Assembly: GCF_036059255.1 (NCBI RefSeq)
Contig: NZ_CP107947.1
Span: 7,316,001-7,380,000, forward strand
DNA length: 64,000 bases
Reading direction: 5' to 3'
Origin: Micromonospora sp. NBC_00389
GTDB taxonomy: Bacteria > Actinomycetota > Actinomycetes > Mycobacteriales > Micromonosporaceae
The notes under the pieces were generated by a model, which was not told the origin of the DNA, made no database searches, and worked only from the letters and a program-made list of their open reading frames with translations. A program made the translations under genes and the position numbers. Positions 47,378 to 57,083 of the stretch are shown one piece after another. Each line of letters opens with the position of its first letter. Position 1 is the stretch's first letter.

Positions 47378-48958
47378 TCACCGGGCGAACGGCTCCACCA
47401 TCATCGCCGCCGCGTGCAGCCACGCCTGCCGGGTCTCCGGCTGTAGCTGGTGGTACTCGATCGAGGAGCCGGTCTCCAGTGCCGGGTCGTACGGCACCAC
47501 GGCCACCCCGCGGGTCCGGGTGGCGAAGTGCCGCTCCAGGTCGTCCTGCAGCGGCAGGCGGCCCGGCGTCGGGCAGGAGATGAGGGTGATCGCGTTGTCG
47601 GCCAGCTCTCCCATGCCCTCCTCGTGCAGCAGATCGAGCATCCAGTCGGCGCTGAACGCGGCGTCCTCACGCGGCACGGTGGTCACCACCAGCTGGTCGG
47701 CGGCCTGCATCACGGTGCGCCAGTTGGCGCTCTCCACGTTGTTGCCGGTGTCCACGCAGACCACGTCGTGGGTACGCCGGAGCAGCTCCAGCACCCGCCG
47801 GACGGTGAACTGGTCCAGTCGCTGGGCGAAGCGTGGGCTCTCCTCTCCGGCCAGCACGTCGTACGAGCCGTCGGAGGCGTGCCGCAGGTAGTCGTCCAAC
47901 CGCTCCAGCAGGGTCGAGCCCTCCAGGATCTCGATCTGGGCCAGGTCGGTGATCAGGTGGCGGATGGTCCGGGCGTGTCGGGCACTGCCGGCGCGCAGCC
48001 CGAGGGTGCCGCGCAGCTCGTTGTCGTCCCAGGCCAGCACGCCCTGCCCGCGGACGCTGCCGACCGTGGCAGCGGCGAGCACGGTCGCGGTGGTCTTGTG
48101 CACCCCGCCCTTGGGGTTGGCGAACGCGAACACCCGGGGGGTGCCCAGCTCCCGGCGGAGCACGCCGCTGGCCCGCTCCAGCTCCGGGTCGACACCCTGC
48201 GGGCGCCACTCGATCCGGGCCGGGTAGCCGCGCTCCGCGATCGCCGAGCCGACCGCCGGGGCGGCTGGCGGGATGACCGGCGGGGTCGGCGTGACCGGCG
48301 GGGCGGGCGGGGCCGGCGGGTAGCCGGTCTCCGGCTGGTAGCCCGTCTCCAGCAGCGCGTACCGGGACTCCACCGGCGGGCTGCCGTTGCGGTAGCCGTT
48401 GTCCAGCAGCGCGTAGCGCGACTGGACCGGCTCGGCCCGGCTCGGCGGCGGCTCGGGTTCGGGTTCGGGTTCGGGTTCGGCCCGGTACACCGGCTCCGCA
48501 CGGTACGCCTGCTCGGCCCGATAGTCCGGCTCCGCCCGGTACACCGGCTCGGCGCGATAGTCCGGCTCCGCCCGGTACGCGGGCTCCGCCCGGTAGTCCG
48601 GCTCGGCCCGGTACGCGGACTCCGCCCGGTAGTCCGGCTCGGCCCGGTACGTCGGCTCGGCACGATAGGCGGGGTCGACCCGGTAGGTCGCCTCGGCCCG
48701 ATAACCGGGCTCCGCGCCGTACGACAGCTCGGCCGGATGCCCGATGGCCGATGCCCGACCGGAGTAGCCGTTGGGGTTCGCGCGCCGCGGCAGGGGAGCC
48801 GGGGGCGGCTCCTCGGCCCGCCGCTCGGGCTCGGCCTGCTCAGCGGCGCGGCTGCCGTGCCGGGCGCGGTCCAGCAATGCCCGCCACCTCGGCGCTGGTT
48901 CGGCCGGCCGGCCCCAGCCGGTCTCACTGCCCTCCACGGCCCGCCCTCCCAGCGCCAT
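47378..48958 (-). CDS. ParA/MinD-like ATPase with N-terminal hexapeptide repeat
   Basis: 526 residues. Residues 80-163 are 14 tandem copies of Y-R-A-E-P-x (Tyr at every sixth position from 80 to 158), then an EP run and a Pro-rich linker to about 235. The ATPase domain has a deviant Walker A, NPKGGVHKTT (271-280) with His where KGGVGKTT has Gly, then LAWDDNELRGTLGLR, VVCVDTGNNVESANW and LVVTTVPREDAAFSADWML. It resembles the EspI/MinD-like actinobacterial ATPases; chromosome or protein positioning is inferred. Start ATG at 48958. Confidence 0.85.
   Translation of the reverse strand: MALGGRAVEGSETGWGRPAEPAPRWRALLDRARHGSRAAEQAEPERRAEEPPPAPLPRRANPNGYSGRASAIGHPAELSYGAEPGYRAEATYRVDPAYRAEPTYRAEPDYRAESAYRAEPDYRAEPAYRAEPDYRAEPVYRAEPDYRAEQAYRAEPVYRAEPEPEPEPEPPPSRAEPVQSRYALLDNGYRNGSPPVESRYALLETGYQPETGYPPAPPAPPVTPTPPVIPPAAPAVGSAIAERGYPARIEWRPQGVDPELERASGVLRRELGTPRVFAFANPKGGVHKTTATVLAAATVGSVRGQGVLAWDDNELRGTLGLRAGSARHARTIRHLITDLAQIEILEGSTLLERLDDYLRHASDGSYDVLAGEESPRFAQRLDQFTVRRVLELLRRTHDVVCVDTGNNVESANWRTVMQAADQLVVTTVPREDAAFSADWMLDLLHEEGMGELADNAITLISCPTPGRLPLQDDLERHFATRTRGVAVVPYDPALETGSSIEYHQLQPETRQAWLHAAAMMVEPFAR
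48470..48721 (-). repeat. 18-bp coding tandem repeat (14 units)
   Basis: In-frame array encoding YRAEPx in the ParA-like gene. Units vary slightly (RVDPA, RAESA, RAEQA), so it is a protein repeat, not a recent slippage. Confidence 0.9.
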
Positions 48959-49032
48959 CGATCTCCGTCTGACAGGCTACGAAGGAAACCCTATTCGGAC
49001 CACACCACGGCGTGCACATCACCCGGCGCGGA

Positions 49033-50052
49033 TCACGACGGGCTGGGTGCCAGCGGCGCGGAACCGGTGGCGTCCGGGGAGGTGGCGACGGTCGGCGGGG
49101 CAGGCTCGGTGGGCTCCACAGACGACGGCTCGGGTGACGGGATCGTCACGACCGGTGCGGGTTCCGACGATTCGCCCATCGGCGCCGGGGACACCGGCGC
49201 CGGCTCCCCGCGCCCGTCCGAGGTCGGGTCCGGAGTCGGCCCGCTGTCGGCGGGCGGACGGACCACGTCGTGCTGCTCGGGCAACGGCGGCGTGAAGACG
49301 GTGCGGTCCAGCCGGTACACCTCGGGGGCGGGGTCGACCGCCCGCACGTCCGGCCGGGCAGCCACCCCGCGCAGGACCCCCGGCGTCGCCCGCACCACCG
49401 CCGCGTAGACGCAGGCGCAGCCGGTGCGGTACGCCGCCGCCTCGGCCGCCGCCACGCCCGCGCCGCTGGCGTACCGCTCGCGCAACTCCCGCTCGGCGGC
49501 ACCGTCGCCGCTCACCGCGGCGGCCCTGGCCCGGTAGTCGGCGGCCTCGGTGTCCTTACGGACGGCCACCTGCTCCATCCCGGCGACCACGTCGTCCGGC
49601 ACCCGCAGCGCGGGAATCTTCACGATCTCGGTCTGCCGGCCAGGCAGCGGCACCCGCCCGAAGACCGTCGAGACCGGCACGTCGCCGAGCACCGCCGCCA
49701 GTCGCTGCGGCGGCAGGTACGCGCCAAGCGTGACCAGGGCGTAGGTCCCGTCCCCGGTGGCCGGGGCCGCCGTCGGCAGCGCGGCCAGGTCGGCGGCGGC
49801 GGACCGCAGGTAGCCGGGGACGGAGTCGCCGTCGACGACTCCGACCCGGGTCACCTCGCCCACCGTCCGGTCGCCGACCGGAGTGTCGTCGGCGGCCCAG
49901 ACCGCGGTGCCCAGCACCGCCGCCGTGGAGAGCAGAGCGGCCCAGGTGAGCACCCCGAACCGCGCCGACCGGTCATTCAGCCGGCCCACGGCCCGGGTCA
50001 GCGGCGGCAGCAGCCGTTGGTCCAACTGCCGCAGCAGGTCGCCGGCGCGCAC
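49033..50052 (-). CDS. Membrane-anchored hypothetical protein
   Basis: 339 residues. One membrane helix near the N-terminus (FGVLTWAALLSTAAVLGTAVWA, about 32-54) with the bulk outside: a ~200-residue folded domain (VGVVDGDSVPGYLRSAAADLAALP ... VYAAVVRATPGVLRGVAARPDVRAVDPAPE) and a disordered Pro/Ser/Glu-rich tail (from about 250). The CAC motif (GCACVYAAV) could form a disulfide. No family recognised. It follows the rluD-lspA pair but is transcribed after a gap. Confidence 0.7.
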   Translation of the reverse strand: MRAGDLLRQLDQRLLPPLTRAVGRLNDRSARFGVLTWAALLSTAAVLGTAVWAADDTPVGDRTVGEVTRVGVVDGDSVPGYLRSAAADLAALPTAAPATGDGTYALVTLGAYLPPQRLAAVLGDVPVSTVFGRVPLPGRQTEIVKIPALRVPDDVVAGMEQVAVRKDTEAADYRARAAAVSGDGAAERELRERYASGAGVAAAEAAAYRTGCACVYAAVVRATPGVLRGVAARPDVRAVDPAPEVYRLDRTVFTPPLPEQHDVVRPPADSGPTPDPTSDGRGEPAPVSPAPMGESSEPAPVVTIPSPEPSSVEPTEPAPPTVATSPDATGSAPLAPSPS

Positions 50053-50094
50053 GGGCGGGATCCCCTCGTCGGATCGGTGTCGGGTGGCCGCCGC

Positions 50095-51039
50095 TCAGTC
50101 ACGCAGGACCTGAAGCGCGCGTTCCAGGTCGTCAGGGTAGTCGCTGACGAACCGGACCTCGTCCCCCGTTCGGGGGTGCAGGAAGCTCAATTCGCGAGCG
50201 TGCAGCCACTGTCGGGCCAGCCCGAGCCGGGCCGAGAGGGTGGGATCGGCACCGTAGGTGAGGTCGCCCACACAGGGGTGCCGCAGAGTGGAGAAGTGCA
50301 CCCGGATCTGGTGGGTCCGGCCGGTCTCCAGTCGGACGTCGACCAGGCTGGCCGCCGGGAACGCCTCCAGCGTGTCGTAGTGGGTGATGCTCGGCTTGCC
50401 GCCGGAGACCACGGCCCAACGGTAGTCGTGGGTGGGGTGCCGGTCGATCGGCGCGTCGACGGTGCCGCGCAGCGGGTCCAGGTGCCCCTGCACCACCGCG
50501 TGGTAGCCCTTGTCCACCTCGCGGTACTTGAAGGCCCGCTTCAACGCGGTGTACGCCTGCTCGCTCTTGGCCACCACCATGATCCCGGTGGTGCCCACGT
50601 CGAGCCGGTGCACCACACCCTGCCGCTCGGCCGCGCCGCTGGTGGAGATGCGGTGCCCGATCGCCGCCAGCGCGCCGATCACCGTCGGGCCGGTCCAGCC
50701 CGGGCTCGGGTGCGCGGCCACGCCCACCGGCTTGTCCACCACCACGATGTCGTCATCGGCGTACACCACCCGCAGGCCGGGCACCGCCTGCGGCACCATG
50801 GTCGGTGGTGCGACCGGCGCCGGCAGCGTGACATCCAGCCACGAGCCGGCCTTGACCTTGTGCGAGTTGGGCCGGGCCGTGCCGTCGACCAGCGCGTCCC
50901 CGGCATCGACCAGGGCCGCGGCGGCGGTGCGGGAGAGCCCGAACAGCCGGGACACCGCCTGGTCCAGTCGCATCCCCTCGAGGCCGTCGGGCACGGGCAG
51001 TGAACGGTGGTCGCCGCCAGCGGCGAACGCGGAGGTCAC
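50095..51039 (-). CDS. RluA-family 23S rRNA pseudouridine synthase
   Basis: 314 residues. An S4-like RNA-binding start ([31 protein letters not shown]) precedes the catalytic domain with [19 protein letters not shown] (nucleophile Asp of HRLDxGT) and the [32 protein letters not shown] motifs. Closest to RluD. Its ATG overlaps the lspA stop (ATGA-type), a pairing common in bacteria. Confidence 0.92.
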   Translation of the reverse strand: MTSAFAAGGDHRSLPVPDGLEGMRLDQAVSRLFGLSRTAAAALVDAGDALVDGTARPNSHKVKAGSWLDVTLPAPVAPPTMVPQAVPGLRVVYADDDIVVVDKPVGVAAHPSPGWTGPTVIGALAAIGHRISTSGAAERQGVVHRLDVGTTGIMVVAKSEQAYTALKRAFKYREVDKGYHAVVQGHLDPLRGTVDAPIDRHPTHDYRWAVVSGGKPSITHYDTLEAFPAASLVDVRLETGRTHQIRVHFSTLRHPCVGDLTYGADPTLSARLGLARQWLHARELSFLHPRTGDEVRFVSDYPDDLERALQVLRD

Positions 51040-51653
51040 GCCCGCTCCCGCTGGTCGGCGCCGTGGGTGGCTTCGCTCGCGTCGGTCGGCTTGCCGTCGC
51101 GACCAACCCGCCGGCCGTCACGCTGACGGCCCGTCAGCTCCAGCAGCACGGCCAGCAGCACGCCGCACACCAGCGAACTGTCGGCCAGGTTGAACACCGG
51201 CCAGACCTGGCCGTACGGGTCGAAGAGGCTGATCATGTCGACCACGTGCCCGTGGAAGGGGGAGGGTGCCCGGAAGATCCGGTCGATGAGGTTGCCCAGC
51301 GCGCCGCCGAGCACCAGGCCGAGTGAGATCGCCCAGGGCAGCGAGCGCAGCCGCAGTGCCATCCAGACGATCCAGCCGACCACACCGATGGTGATCAGCG
51401 GGAAGACCCAGGTGTGGTCCGAGCCGATGCTCCACGCCGCACCGCTGTTGCGGGTCAGGCTCAGGTAGACCAGTCCGCCGAGCAACCGGACCGGCTCCCG
51501 GTCGGTCAGCGCGGCCAGCGCGAGGTGCTTGGTGACCAGGTCGGCCAGCAGGGCCACCAGGGCGACTCCGGCGAGGATCGCGATGGCCCGGGGCCGGCGT
51601 TTACCCCCGCCCGGGTCGGTGCGGCCGGGTTCGGCGGACGGTGCTGCGGTCAT
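51036..51653 (-). CDS. lspA: Lipoprotein signal peptidase II
   Basis: 205-residue membrane aspartic protease that cleaves prolipoproteins after Lgt modification. Four helices; catalytic Asps in LGNLIDRIF and [20 protein letters not shown] precedes helix 2. The basic C-terminal tail ([15 protein letters not shown]) is longer than usual. Together with lgt (8464-9645) it covers the two first lipoprotein steps. Confidence 0.95.
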   Translation of the reverse strand: MTAAPSAEPGRTDPGGGKRRPRAIAILAGVALVALLADLVTKHLALAALTDREPVRLLGGLVYLSLTRNSGAAWSIGSDHTWVFPLITIGVVGWIVWMALRLRSLPWAISLGLVLGGALGNLIDRIFRAPSPFHGHVVDMISLFDPYGQVWPVFNLADSSLVCGVLLAVLLELTGRQRDGRRVGRDGKPTDASEATHGADQRERA

Positions 51654-51717
51654 GCGCTCCCCATCGACAGTCTCGGCGGTGATCGCTCACCGTCTCATCG
51701 CCGCCGGGGAGCGGACC

Positions 51718-52137
51718 TCAGCGCCGCTCCTCCAGCTGCTTGCACGTCACGCACAGGGTGGCGGATGGGAAGGCGGCGAGGCGCTCGACCGGGATCGGGT
51801 TGCCGCACCGCTCGCACCAGCCGTATCCACCCTCGTCGAGGCGCTCCAGGGCGCGCTCGACCTGCGTGATCCGTTCCAGGATGCTGTTGGCGAGAGAGAT
51901 CTCCTGCTCCCGCTCGAGCGTCTTGGTGCCCGTGTCGGCCTGGTCGTCCCCGGCCGAGTCGGTCAGCCGATCGCGCTGCAGCTCGGTGATCTCACTCAGC
52001 GTCTGATCGTACTCGGCGCGAAGCTCGTCCCGCCGCGCCGCCAGCGCCGCCCGGATCTTCTCGGTCTCCGCCGCGCTGCGGGTGGCCTTGGCCACCGGCT
52101 TTCGGCCGGCGGTCTTGGTGTCGGCTGGCTTCGCCAT
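51718..52137 (-). CDS. TraR/DksA-type zinc finger protein
   Basis: 139 residues. A coiled coil (IRAALAARRDELRAEYDQTLSEITELQRDRL ... EISLANSILERITQVERALERL) precedes the four-Cys zinc finger CERCG...LCVTCK. Such proteins enter the RNA polymerase secondary channel and change initiation. The ATG at 52137 (MAKPADTK) has GGGAG upstream; residues to 52161 are excluded. The 225 nt upstream (52138-52363) contain its promoter but no gene I can support. Confidence 0.9.
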   Translation of the reverse strand: MAKPADTKTAGRKPVAKATRSAAETEKIRAALAARRDELRAEYDQTLSEITELQRDRLTDSAGDDQADTGTKTLEREQEISLANSILERITQVERALERLDEGGYGWCERCGNPIPVERLAAFPSATLCVTCKQLEERR

Positions 52138-52363
52138 GGGTCGCTCCCTCGGCCGCGGCACCGGGGTGGCCCGCGATGCCTGGTCAGGGGGCGCCGACCA
52201 GGGCGTCCCCTATGTACGAAAAGGGGCGCACGGCAACGAAGGCCGCACACTCCGGAGGTTGGCAAGAATACGGAACGTACAGGCGTCCGACAACGTGCCG
52301 CACCGTCGCACCGCTCCACAGCCCCGAGCCTTGCCTAACTGGGGCAAAGGGAACGTTAGCAGA

Positions 52364-53863
52364 TCAACCGGGCGCCTCATCCCCGTACTCACCAAACCAC
52401 CGGGCCAGCCGACCCCGCCGGCTGACCGCCCGCAGCCGCCGCTCGGCGGCGTCACGCACCCCGGCGGTGGCCACGATCAACAAGCTGTCGCCGGTCTTCA
52501 GTCGAGTGTCCGGGCCGGGCACGAAGCCCACGCCGTCGCGCAGCACCAGGGTGACCGAGGCGCCCAGCGGCAGCCGCAGCTCGTCGACGTGTACGCCGGC
52601 CAGCCGCGACCCCGGTGGTACCTCCAGCTGGAGCAGGTCGGCCCGCATCCGCTCCAGCGGGGCGGTCTCCACGTGGATCTCGGTGGCCTCGGCCGGCGCG
52701 GTCACCCCCAGCCGGCGGGCGAACGGCCCGAGCGTCCCGGTCTGCACCAGCGTGAAGATCACCACCAGCACGAAGACGGCGTCGAAGAGCCGTTCCGCGC
52801 CGGGCACCCGTTCGGAGAGCGGAATGGTGGCCAGCACGATCGGCACCGCCCCCCGGAGCCCGGCCCAGGACAGGAACGCCTGCTCGCGCAGGCCGACCTG
52901 GAACGGCAGCGCCGACACGAACACCGACAGCGGCCGGGCCAGCAGCACCAGCGCCAGGCCGGCGACCACCGCCGGCAGCACCGCCGCGTCCAGCCGGACC
53001 GGCGAGACCAGCAGCCCGAGCAGCACGAACAGGCCGATCTGGGCGAGCCAGGCCAGCCCGTCGGCGAAGCCGAGAATCGCCTGCCGGTGCGGCAGCCGGG
53101 CATTGCCCAGCAGCACCCCGGCCACGTAGACGGCAAGGAACCCCGAGGCGTGCAGCACCGCCCCCGCGGCGTACGCCAGCACGGTGATCCCCACCGCGGC
53201 GATCGGGTACAGCCCTGAGGAGGGCAGTGCCGCCCGGCGCAGCGCCCAGGCGCCGCCCAGGCCGACGCCCACGCCCACCGCGGCGCCGACGCCCAACTCG
53301 TAGGCGACCAGGCCGGCCTCGTACCACCACGGGTGCGACCAGCCCTCGTGGGACAGGAGCACCACCAGCAGCACCACCGGGGCGTCGTTCATGCCCGACT
53401 CGGCCTCCAACGTGGCCACCGGCCGGGGTGGCAGGCGCAGCCGGCGCAGGGTGGCGAAGACAGCGGCCGCGTCGGTCGAGGAGAGCACCGCGCCGTAGAG
53501 CAGCGCCAGCCGCCAGTCCAGCCCGAGCAGCAGGTGCAGTACGACGCCGACCACCCCGATGCTGACCACCACGCCGACCGTGGAGAGCGCGGCGGCCAGC
53601 CCGAGCACCGGACGCAGGGTGCTCCACCGGGCGGTCAGGCCACCCTCCGCGATGATCACGATCAGGGCGCAGAAGCCGAGGGTCCGCGTCAGGTCGACGT
53701 CGTCGAAGCGGATGCCCAGCCCGGACTCGCCGATCGCCACGCCCAGCGCCAGGTAGACCAGGAGGCTGGGCACCCCGAGCCGGGTGGAGAGCCGGACCGC
53801 GCCGACCGCCACCAGCAGCACGGCCGCGCCGAGGAGCAGCGCGATATCCAGCCCGGGCGTCAC
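52364..53863 (-). CDS. CPA1/NhaP2-type cation/proton antiporter
   Basis: 499 residues. About 12 membrane helices (residues 1-395), with SSTDAAAVF and EAESGMNDAPV carrying the transport Asp pair, and a cytoplasmic TrkA_C-like domain (about 410-490: IHVETAPLERMRADLLQLEVPPGSRLAGVHVDELRLP). Likely exchanges K+ or Na+ for protons at the membrane. GTG at 53863. Downstream of a DUF167 gene in the same direction with a 22-nt gap, so possible operon. Confidence 0.9.
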   Translation of the reverse strand: MTPGLDIALLLGAAVLLVAVGAVRLSTRLGVPSLLVYLALGVAIGESGLGIRFDDVDLTRTLGFCALIVIIAEGGLTARWSTLRPVLGLAAALSTVGVVVSIGVVGVVLHLLLGLDWRLALLYGAVLSSTDAAAVFATLRRLRLPPRPVATLEAESGMNDAPVVLLVVLLSHEGWSHPWWYEAGLVAYELGVGAAVGVGVGLGGAWALRRAALPSSGLYPIAAVGITVLAYAAGAVLHASGFLAVYVAGVLLGNARLPHRQAILGFADGLAWLAQIGLFVLLGLLVSPVRLDAAVLPAVVAGLALVLLARPLSVFVSALPFQVGLREQAFLSWAGLRGAVPIVLATIPLSERVPGAERLFDAVFVLVVIFTLVQTGTLGPFARRLGVTAPAEATEIHVETAPLERMRADLLQLEVPPGSRLAGVHVDELRLPLGASVTLVLRDGVGFVPGPDTRLKTGDSLLIVATAGVRDAAERRLRAVSRRGRLARWFGEYGDEAPG

Positions 53864-53885
53864 GGTTGCCTGGCCCGGGCGTTCC

Positions 53886-54191
53886 TCACCCGGCGGATCC
53901 GTCGCGCAGGCGGCACAGCACCTCGGACAGCCCCGGGCCGGGACGGTCGACGAGGAAGAGCTTGTCCCGGCTGGCCGCGCCGGTACGCAGCGACACCGCC
54001 GCCGGCCGGACGCCCAATGCGCCGGCCAACGCCCGGCGGGCGGCCTCGGTGGCCCGACCGTCGACGGCGGGGGCGTGCACCGCGATCACCAGGGCGGGGC
54101 CGTGCGGGCCGTCGAACCGGCCGCCGACCCGGTCCCGGGATGCGTTGGGCTTCACCCGTACCGCCACGGTGAGCGTGTCCTGGGCGGTCAC
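53886..54191 (-). CDS. DUF167 (YggU) family protein
   Basis: 101 residues with LTVAVRVKPNASRDRVGG, ALVIAVHAPAVDGRATEAARRALAGALGV and AVSLRTGAASRDKLFLV, which is the YggU pattern. Function unknown; homologues often sit by yggS/yggT. Start GTG 54191 (VTAQDTL); upstream in-frame sequence belongs to the neighbour. Confidence 0.85.
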   Translation of the reverse strand: MTAQDTLTVAVRVKPNASRDRVGGRFDGPHGPALVIAVHAPAVDGRATEAARRALAGALGVRPAAVSLRTGAASRDKLFLVDRPGPGLSEVLCRLRDGSAG

Positions 54192-54202
54192 CGGACGCCG
54201 TT

Positions 54203-54934
54203 TCAGATCGGCCGGGCGTCGGCCAGCAGGGCGGTGGCCGGCGCGCAGTGCGCGCACGGGGTGAAGCCGAGCTCGACGGCCTCGGCGACCGGCAGCGTCT
54301 CGGGCACCCGGTCGGCCAGGTGCGAGCAGGTGGCGAGGTGGTACCGGGGCCGACCGTCCACCACCTCGACGGGGTCGGGCAACCGGGCGACCCGGGCCGC
54401 CTCGGCCGGGGTGATCGGTTGCTCGGTCGGCTCGTCGTCTGCGGCCTCGGCCGCCGGGGCATCGAGGCGTGCCGCCTCGTCGACCGGGGCCGCGAAGGGA
54501 GACACCTGGCCGCCGGAGGTGTTCGCCTGATCGGCCGGGGTCGCGAAGGGCGGCCCCTGCTCCACCGGCGCGTCGAAGGGCGACGCGTGGTCGGCCGGCG
54601 GCTCGGGTGGTTGCCGCCACCCGGTGCCGCCGGTACCGAACGTCGTGGGCACGTGCTGGACCGGGACTTCCGGCTCAACCAGCGGCGGCCCGTACGCGAC
54701 ACCCGGTCCGGCCTGGTTGGCCGTGCGGGGCGCTCCGGGGTGCCGCCAGCCGGGCCGGCCGGGCTCCGCCGTCGCGCGGTTGGCGGCTGCCTGGCGGGCG
54801 CCCACCACCAACGCCACGGCGGCCAGCAGACTGGCCGCGATGGAGATGATCAACATAAAGCTGGAGCCACCGGCCAGGCCGAGCACCAGCAGCACCACCG
54901 CGACGAGGATGAGCAGCAGACTTGCGACTATCAC
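54203..54934 (-). CDS. Membrane protein with C-terminal Cys/His motif
   Basis: 243 residues. Two N-terminal helices (IVASLLLILVAVVLLVLGLA and FMLIISIAASLLAAVALVVGA), a long disordered Pro-rich stretch (about 55-180), then a compact end YHLATCSHLADRVPETLPVA plus FTPCAHCAP, with H, C, C, C spaced like a small metal-binding finger. Family name not known to me; such modules occur as an independent domain in actinobacterial secreted and membrane proteins. Confidence 0.75.
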   Translation of the reverse strand: MIVASLLLILVAVVLLVLGLAGGSSFMLIISIAASLLAAVALVVGARQAAANRATAEPGRPGWRHPGAPRTANQAGPGVAYGPPLVEPEVPVQHVPTTFGTGGTGWRQPPEPPADHASPFDAPVEQGPPFATPADQANTSGGQVSPFAAPVDEAARLDAPAAEAADDEPTEQPITPAEAARVARLPDPVEVVDGRPRYHLATCSHLADRVPETLPVAEAVELGFTPCAHCAPATALLADARPI

Positions 54935-55013
54935 GGCTCACCCCCGCCGCGTCGTACCGTCCAGGCGGGGCCGGCGACCGTCACCATCGGCGGACGCGAT
55001 CGCCGGCCGGTGC

Positions 55014-55820
55014 TCAGCGTCCGGCTTCGAGGGCGCCGGAGCGCCCGCCGCCGCCGTACGAACCGGCGAGGCCCGCCGCGGCCAGCCCGTTGCCACCACC
55101 GGCGACCCGGCCTGCCTCGGAGCGGGTCATCTCGGCCTCGAGGCCCTGGCCGCGACCGTCGAGGTCACGCAGCTGGCTCTCCAGGTAGGCCTTGAGGCGG
55201 GTGCGGTACTCGCGCTCGAACTGCTTGAGCTCTTCGATGTGCTTCTGCAGCGCCGTGCGCTTGGCGTCCAGGCCACCCATGGCCTCCTGGTGCCGCTGGC
55301 GGGCGTCCCGCTCGAGGGCGTCGGCCTTCGCGCGAGCCTCGCGGGTCACCTCCTCGGCCTTGCCGCGGGCCTCGGACAGCAGCTGGTCGGCCTCGCGGCG
55401 CGCGTCGGACACGTGGTCGTCGGCGGTGCGCTGGGCCATCATCAGCACGCGCAGGGCCTGCTGCTCACCGTCACCGGTGACCGCCGGGCCGCCGGTCGCG
55501 CGAACCTGCTCCAGCTCGGCCTGCATGGCGCGGGCGGCCTGCTCGGCGGACGCCTTGTCGCGCTGCACCCGGTCAAGCTGGGCCTTGACGTCGTTGAGCT
55601 CTGCCGCCAGTCGGGCGTCGCCGCCGGGGCCGGCGGGGGCACCGCCACGGCCGCCGCGCTCCACCTGGGCGCGCAGTTCGTTGTTCTCCTCGATGAGACG
55701 GGCGAGCTCGCGCTCGACCTCGTCCAGGAAGGCGTCGACCTCCTCCTCGTCATAGCCCCGCTTGCCGATCGGCGGCTTTTTGAAGGCGACGTTGTGGACG
55801 TCGGCCGGGGTCAGCGGCAT
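55014..55820 (-). CDS. divIVA: DivIVA/Wag31 polar growth protein
   Basis: 268 residues, starting [20 protein letters not shown] with the membrane-binding N-terminal domain and [20 protein letters not shown], then a long coiled coil (about 70-240) ending in a Gly-rich tail. Wag31 marks poles and septa and guides wall growth in actinomycetes. GAGGAG precedes the ATG; the extended frame to 55865 is rejected. Confidence 0.95.
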   Translation of the reverse strand: MPLTPADVHNVAFKKPPIGKRGYDEEEVDAFLDEVERELARLIEENNELRAQVERGGRGGAPAGPGGDARLAAELNDVKAQLDRVQRDKASAEQAARAMQAELEQVRATGGPAVTGDGEQQALRVLMMAQRTADDHVSDARREADQLLSEARGKAEEVTREARAKADALERDARQRHQEAMGGLDAKRTALQKHIEELKQFEREYRTRLKAYLESQLRDLDGRGQGLEAEMTRSEAGRVAGGGNGLAAAGLAGSYGGGGRSGALEAGR

Positions 55821-55864
55821 CGAAACTCCTCGGGTCAGTTGCGGCCGCGAAAGCGCGTCGGTCA

Positions 55865-56170
55865 TCAGGCAGATGCCCTGATCGACGGCCCTAACACGAA
55901 CTCCATCAGCACGAACAGGATAACCAGGAGCACAAGGGAGGCCAGGTCGATGCTCACGGTACCAATTCGCAGCGGAGGGATCACACGCCTCAACGCGTTG
56001 AGAGGGGGATCAGTGACGCTCCACACGGATTCCAATCCTGCCGATGCTCCACGCCCCGGTTGCCACCGACGGCCGTACTGCAGGACGGCGCTCAGCACAA
56101 ACCTGGACAGAAGAAGGAGCAGGAAGACATAAAGGATCAGGTACAACACTTGCAGCAAGATCGACAACAC
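55865..56170 (-). CDS. YggT family membrane protein
   Basis: 101 residues, two hydrophobic hairpins ([23 protein letters not shown] and [22 protein letters not shown]) with the [15 protein letters not shown] motif between. YggT is conserved between sepF and divIVA in Gram-positive bacteria and may help septum-site proteins. GTG start at 56170. Confidence 0.88.
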   Translation of the reverse strand: MLSILLQVLYLILYVFLLLLLSRFVLSAVLQYGRRWQPGRGASAGLESVWSVTDPPLNALRRVIPPLRIGTVSIDLASLVLLVILFVLMEFVLGPSIRASA

Positions 56171-56200
56171 GGTCAGCGACGTCCCTCGGGTCGGGCGGGA

Positions 56201-56893
56201 TCAACTCAGACTGAAAAAACCGCCCTCAGCGATCTTGGCCTTGTCCTCCGCGGTGACCTGGACATTGGCCGGTGAGAGCAGGAACACCCGATTGGTCACG
56301 CGCTCGATCGTACCGCGCAGCCCGAACGCCAGACCGGCGGCGAAGTCAACCAGACGGCGGGCATCGGCCTCATCCATCTCGGTGAGGTTGATGATCACCG
56401 GCACCCCGTCGCGGAAGTGCTCACCGATGGTGCGCGCCTCCCGGTAGGTGGTCGGGTGCAGCGTGGTGATTTGGTAGCGCTGCTCCTCCTCGGGCACCGC
56501 CCGCTCACGCAGGCTGGCCTGCGGCGCGAGGGCAAGGTTGTCCCGGGTGTGGTAGGTCAGCGCACCGGAGGTCTCGCCGGCAGACGACCGGGTGATCGAC
56601 CGGACGCTGGACCGCTCGACCCGCTCCGGACGCTCGCCGTCGCCCCGGTCGGAGTCGCTGACGCGCCCGTTCGCCCGGTCGGAGAGCCGACCCCGCTCAC
56701 TGGCCCGCGGCCGGGGAGCCGGCGGCTCCTCGGTGTCGTCGTCGTCCTCGTCAGCGAACTCCTCGGCGTACCGGCTCTGCCGGTACCGCGAGTCACGGTA
56801 GCCACCCTTGTCGTAGCCACCGTCATCGTAGGCCCGCTCGTCGTCCTCTTCGACCAGACCGAGCCAGACCCCCGCCTTGCGCAGTGCACCCAT
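56201..56893 (-). CDS. sepF: Cell division protein SepF
   Basis: 230 residues. Amino-terminal amphipathic membrane anchor ([19 protein letters not shown]), an acidic, Arg/Tyr-rich disordered linker (about 20-120) and the SepF core ([61 protein letters not shown]). SepF bundles FtsZ at the septum membrane. ATG at 56893 follows AAGGGCG. The linker of repeated [20 protein letters not shown] is unusually tyrosine-rich. Confidence 0.93.
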   Translation of the reverse strand: MGALRKAGVWLGLVEEDDERAYDDGGYDKGGYRDSRYRQSRYAEEFADEDDDDTEEPPAPRPRASERGRLSDRANGRVSDSDRGDGERPERVERSSVRSITRSSAGETSGALTYHTRDNLALAPQASLRERAVPEEEQRYQITTLHPTTYREARTIGEHFRDGVPVIINLTEMDEADARRLVDFAAGLAFGLRGTIERVTNRVFLLSPANVQVTAEDKAKIAEGGFFSLS

Positions 56894-57083
56894 CCCGCGC
56901 CCTTCCGTCCGCCGTGCGGCACGCGCCCCCGTGCCATGTCGCTCGTCGCGATTGGACAACCATGCCCATCGGACCGGAACGGCAATCCCCTGGCGCGCGA
57001 TTCGCGTCGCACGCCACGACCCCCGACAAGGAGACGCCGTCCCTGAAACAACACTGATGTAATTTGCTTCTTTCGCGGTCAGG

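Noticed and set aside
48470..48721. Regular 18-bp array as possible CRISPR
   Set aside because: There are no spacers; it is an in-frame protein repeat inside a conserved gene.
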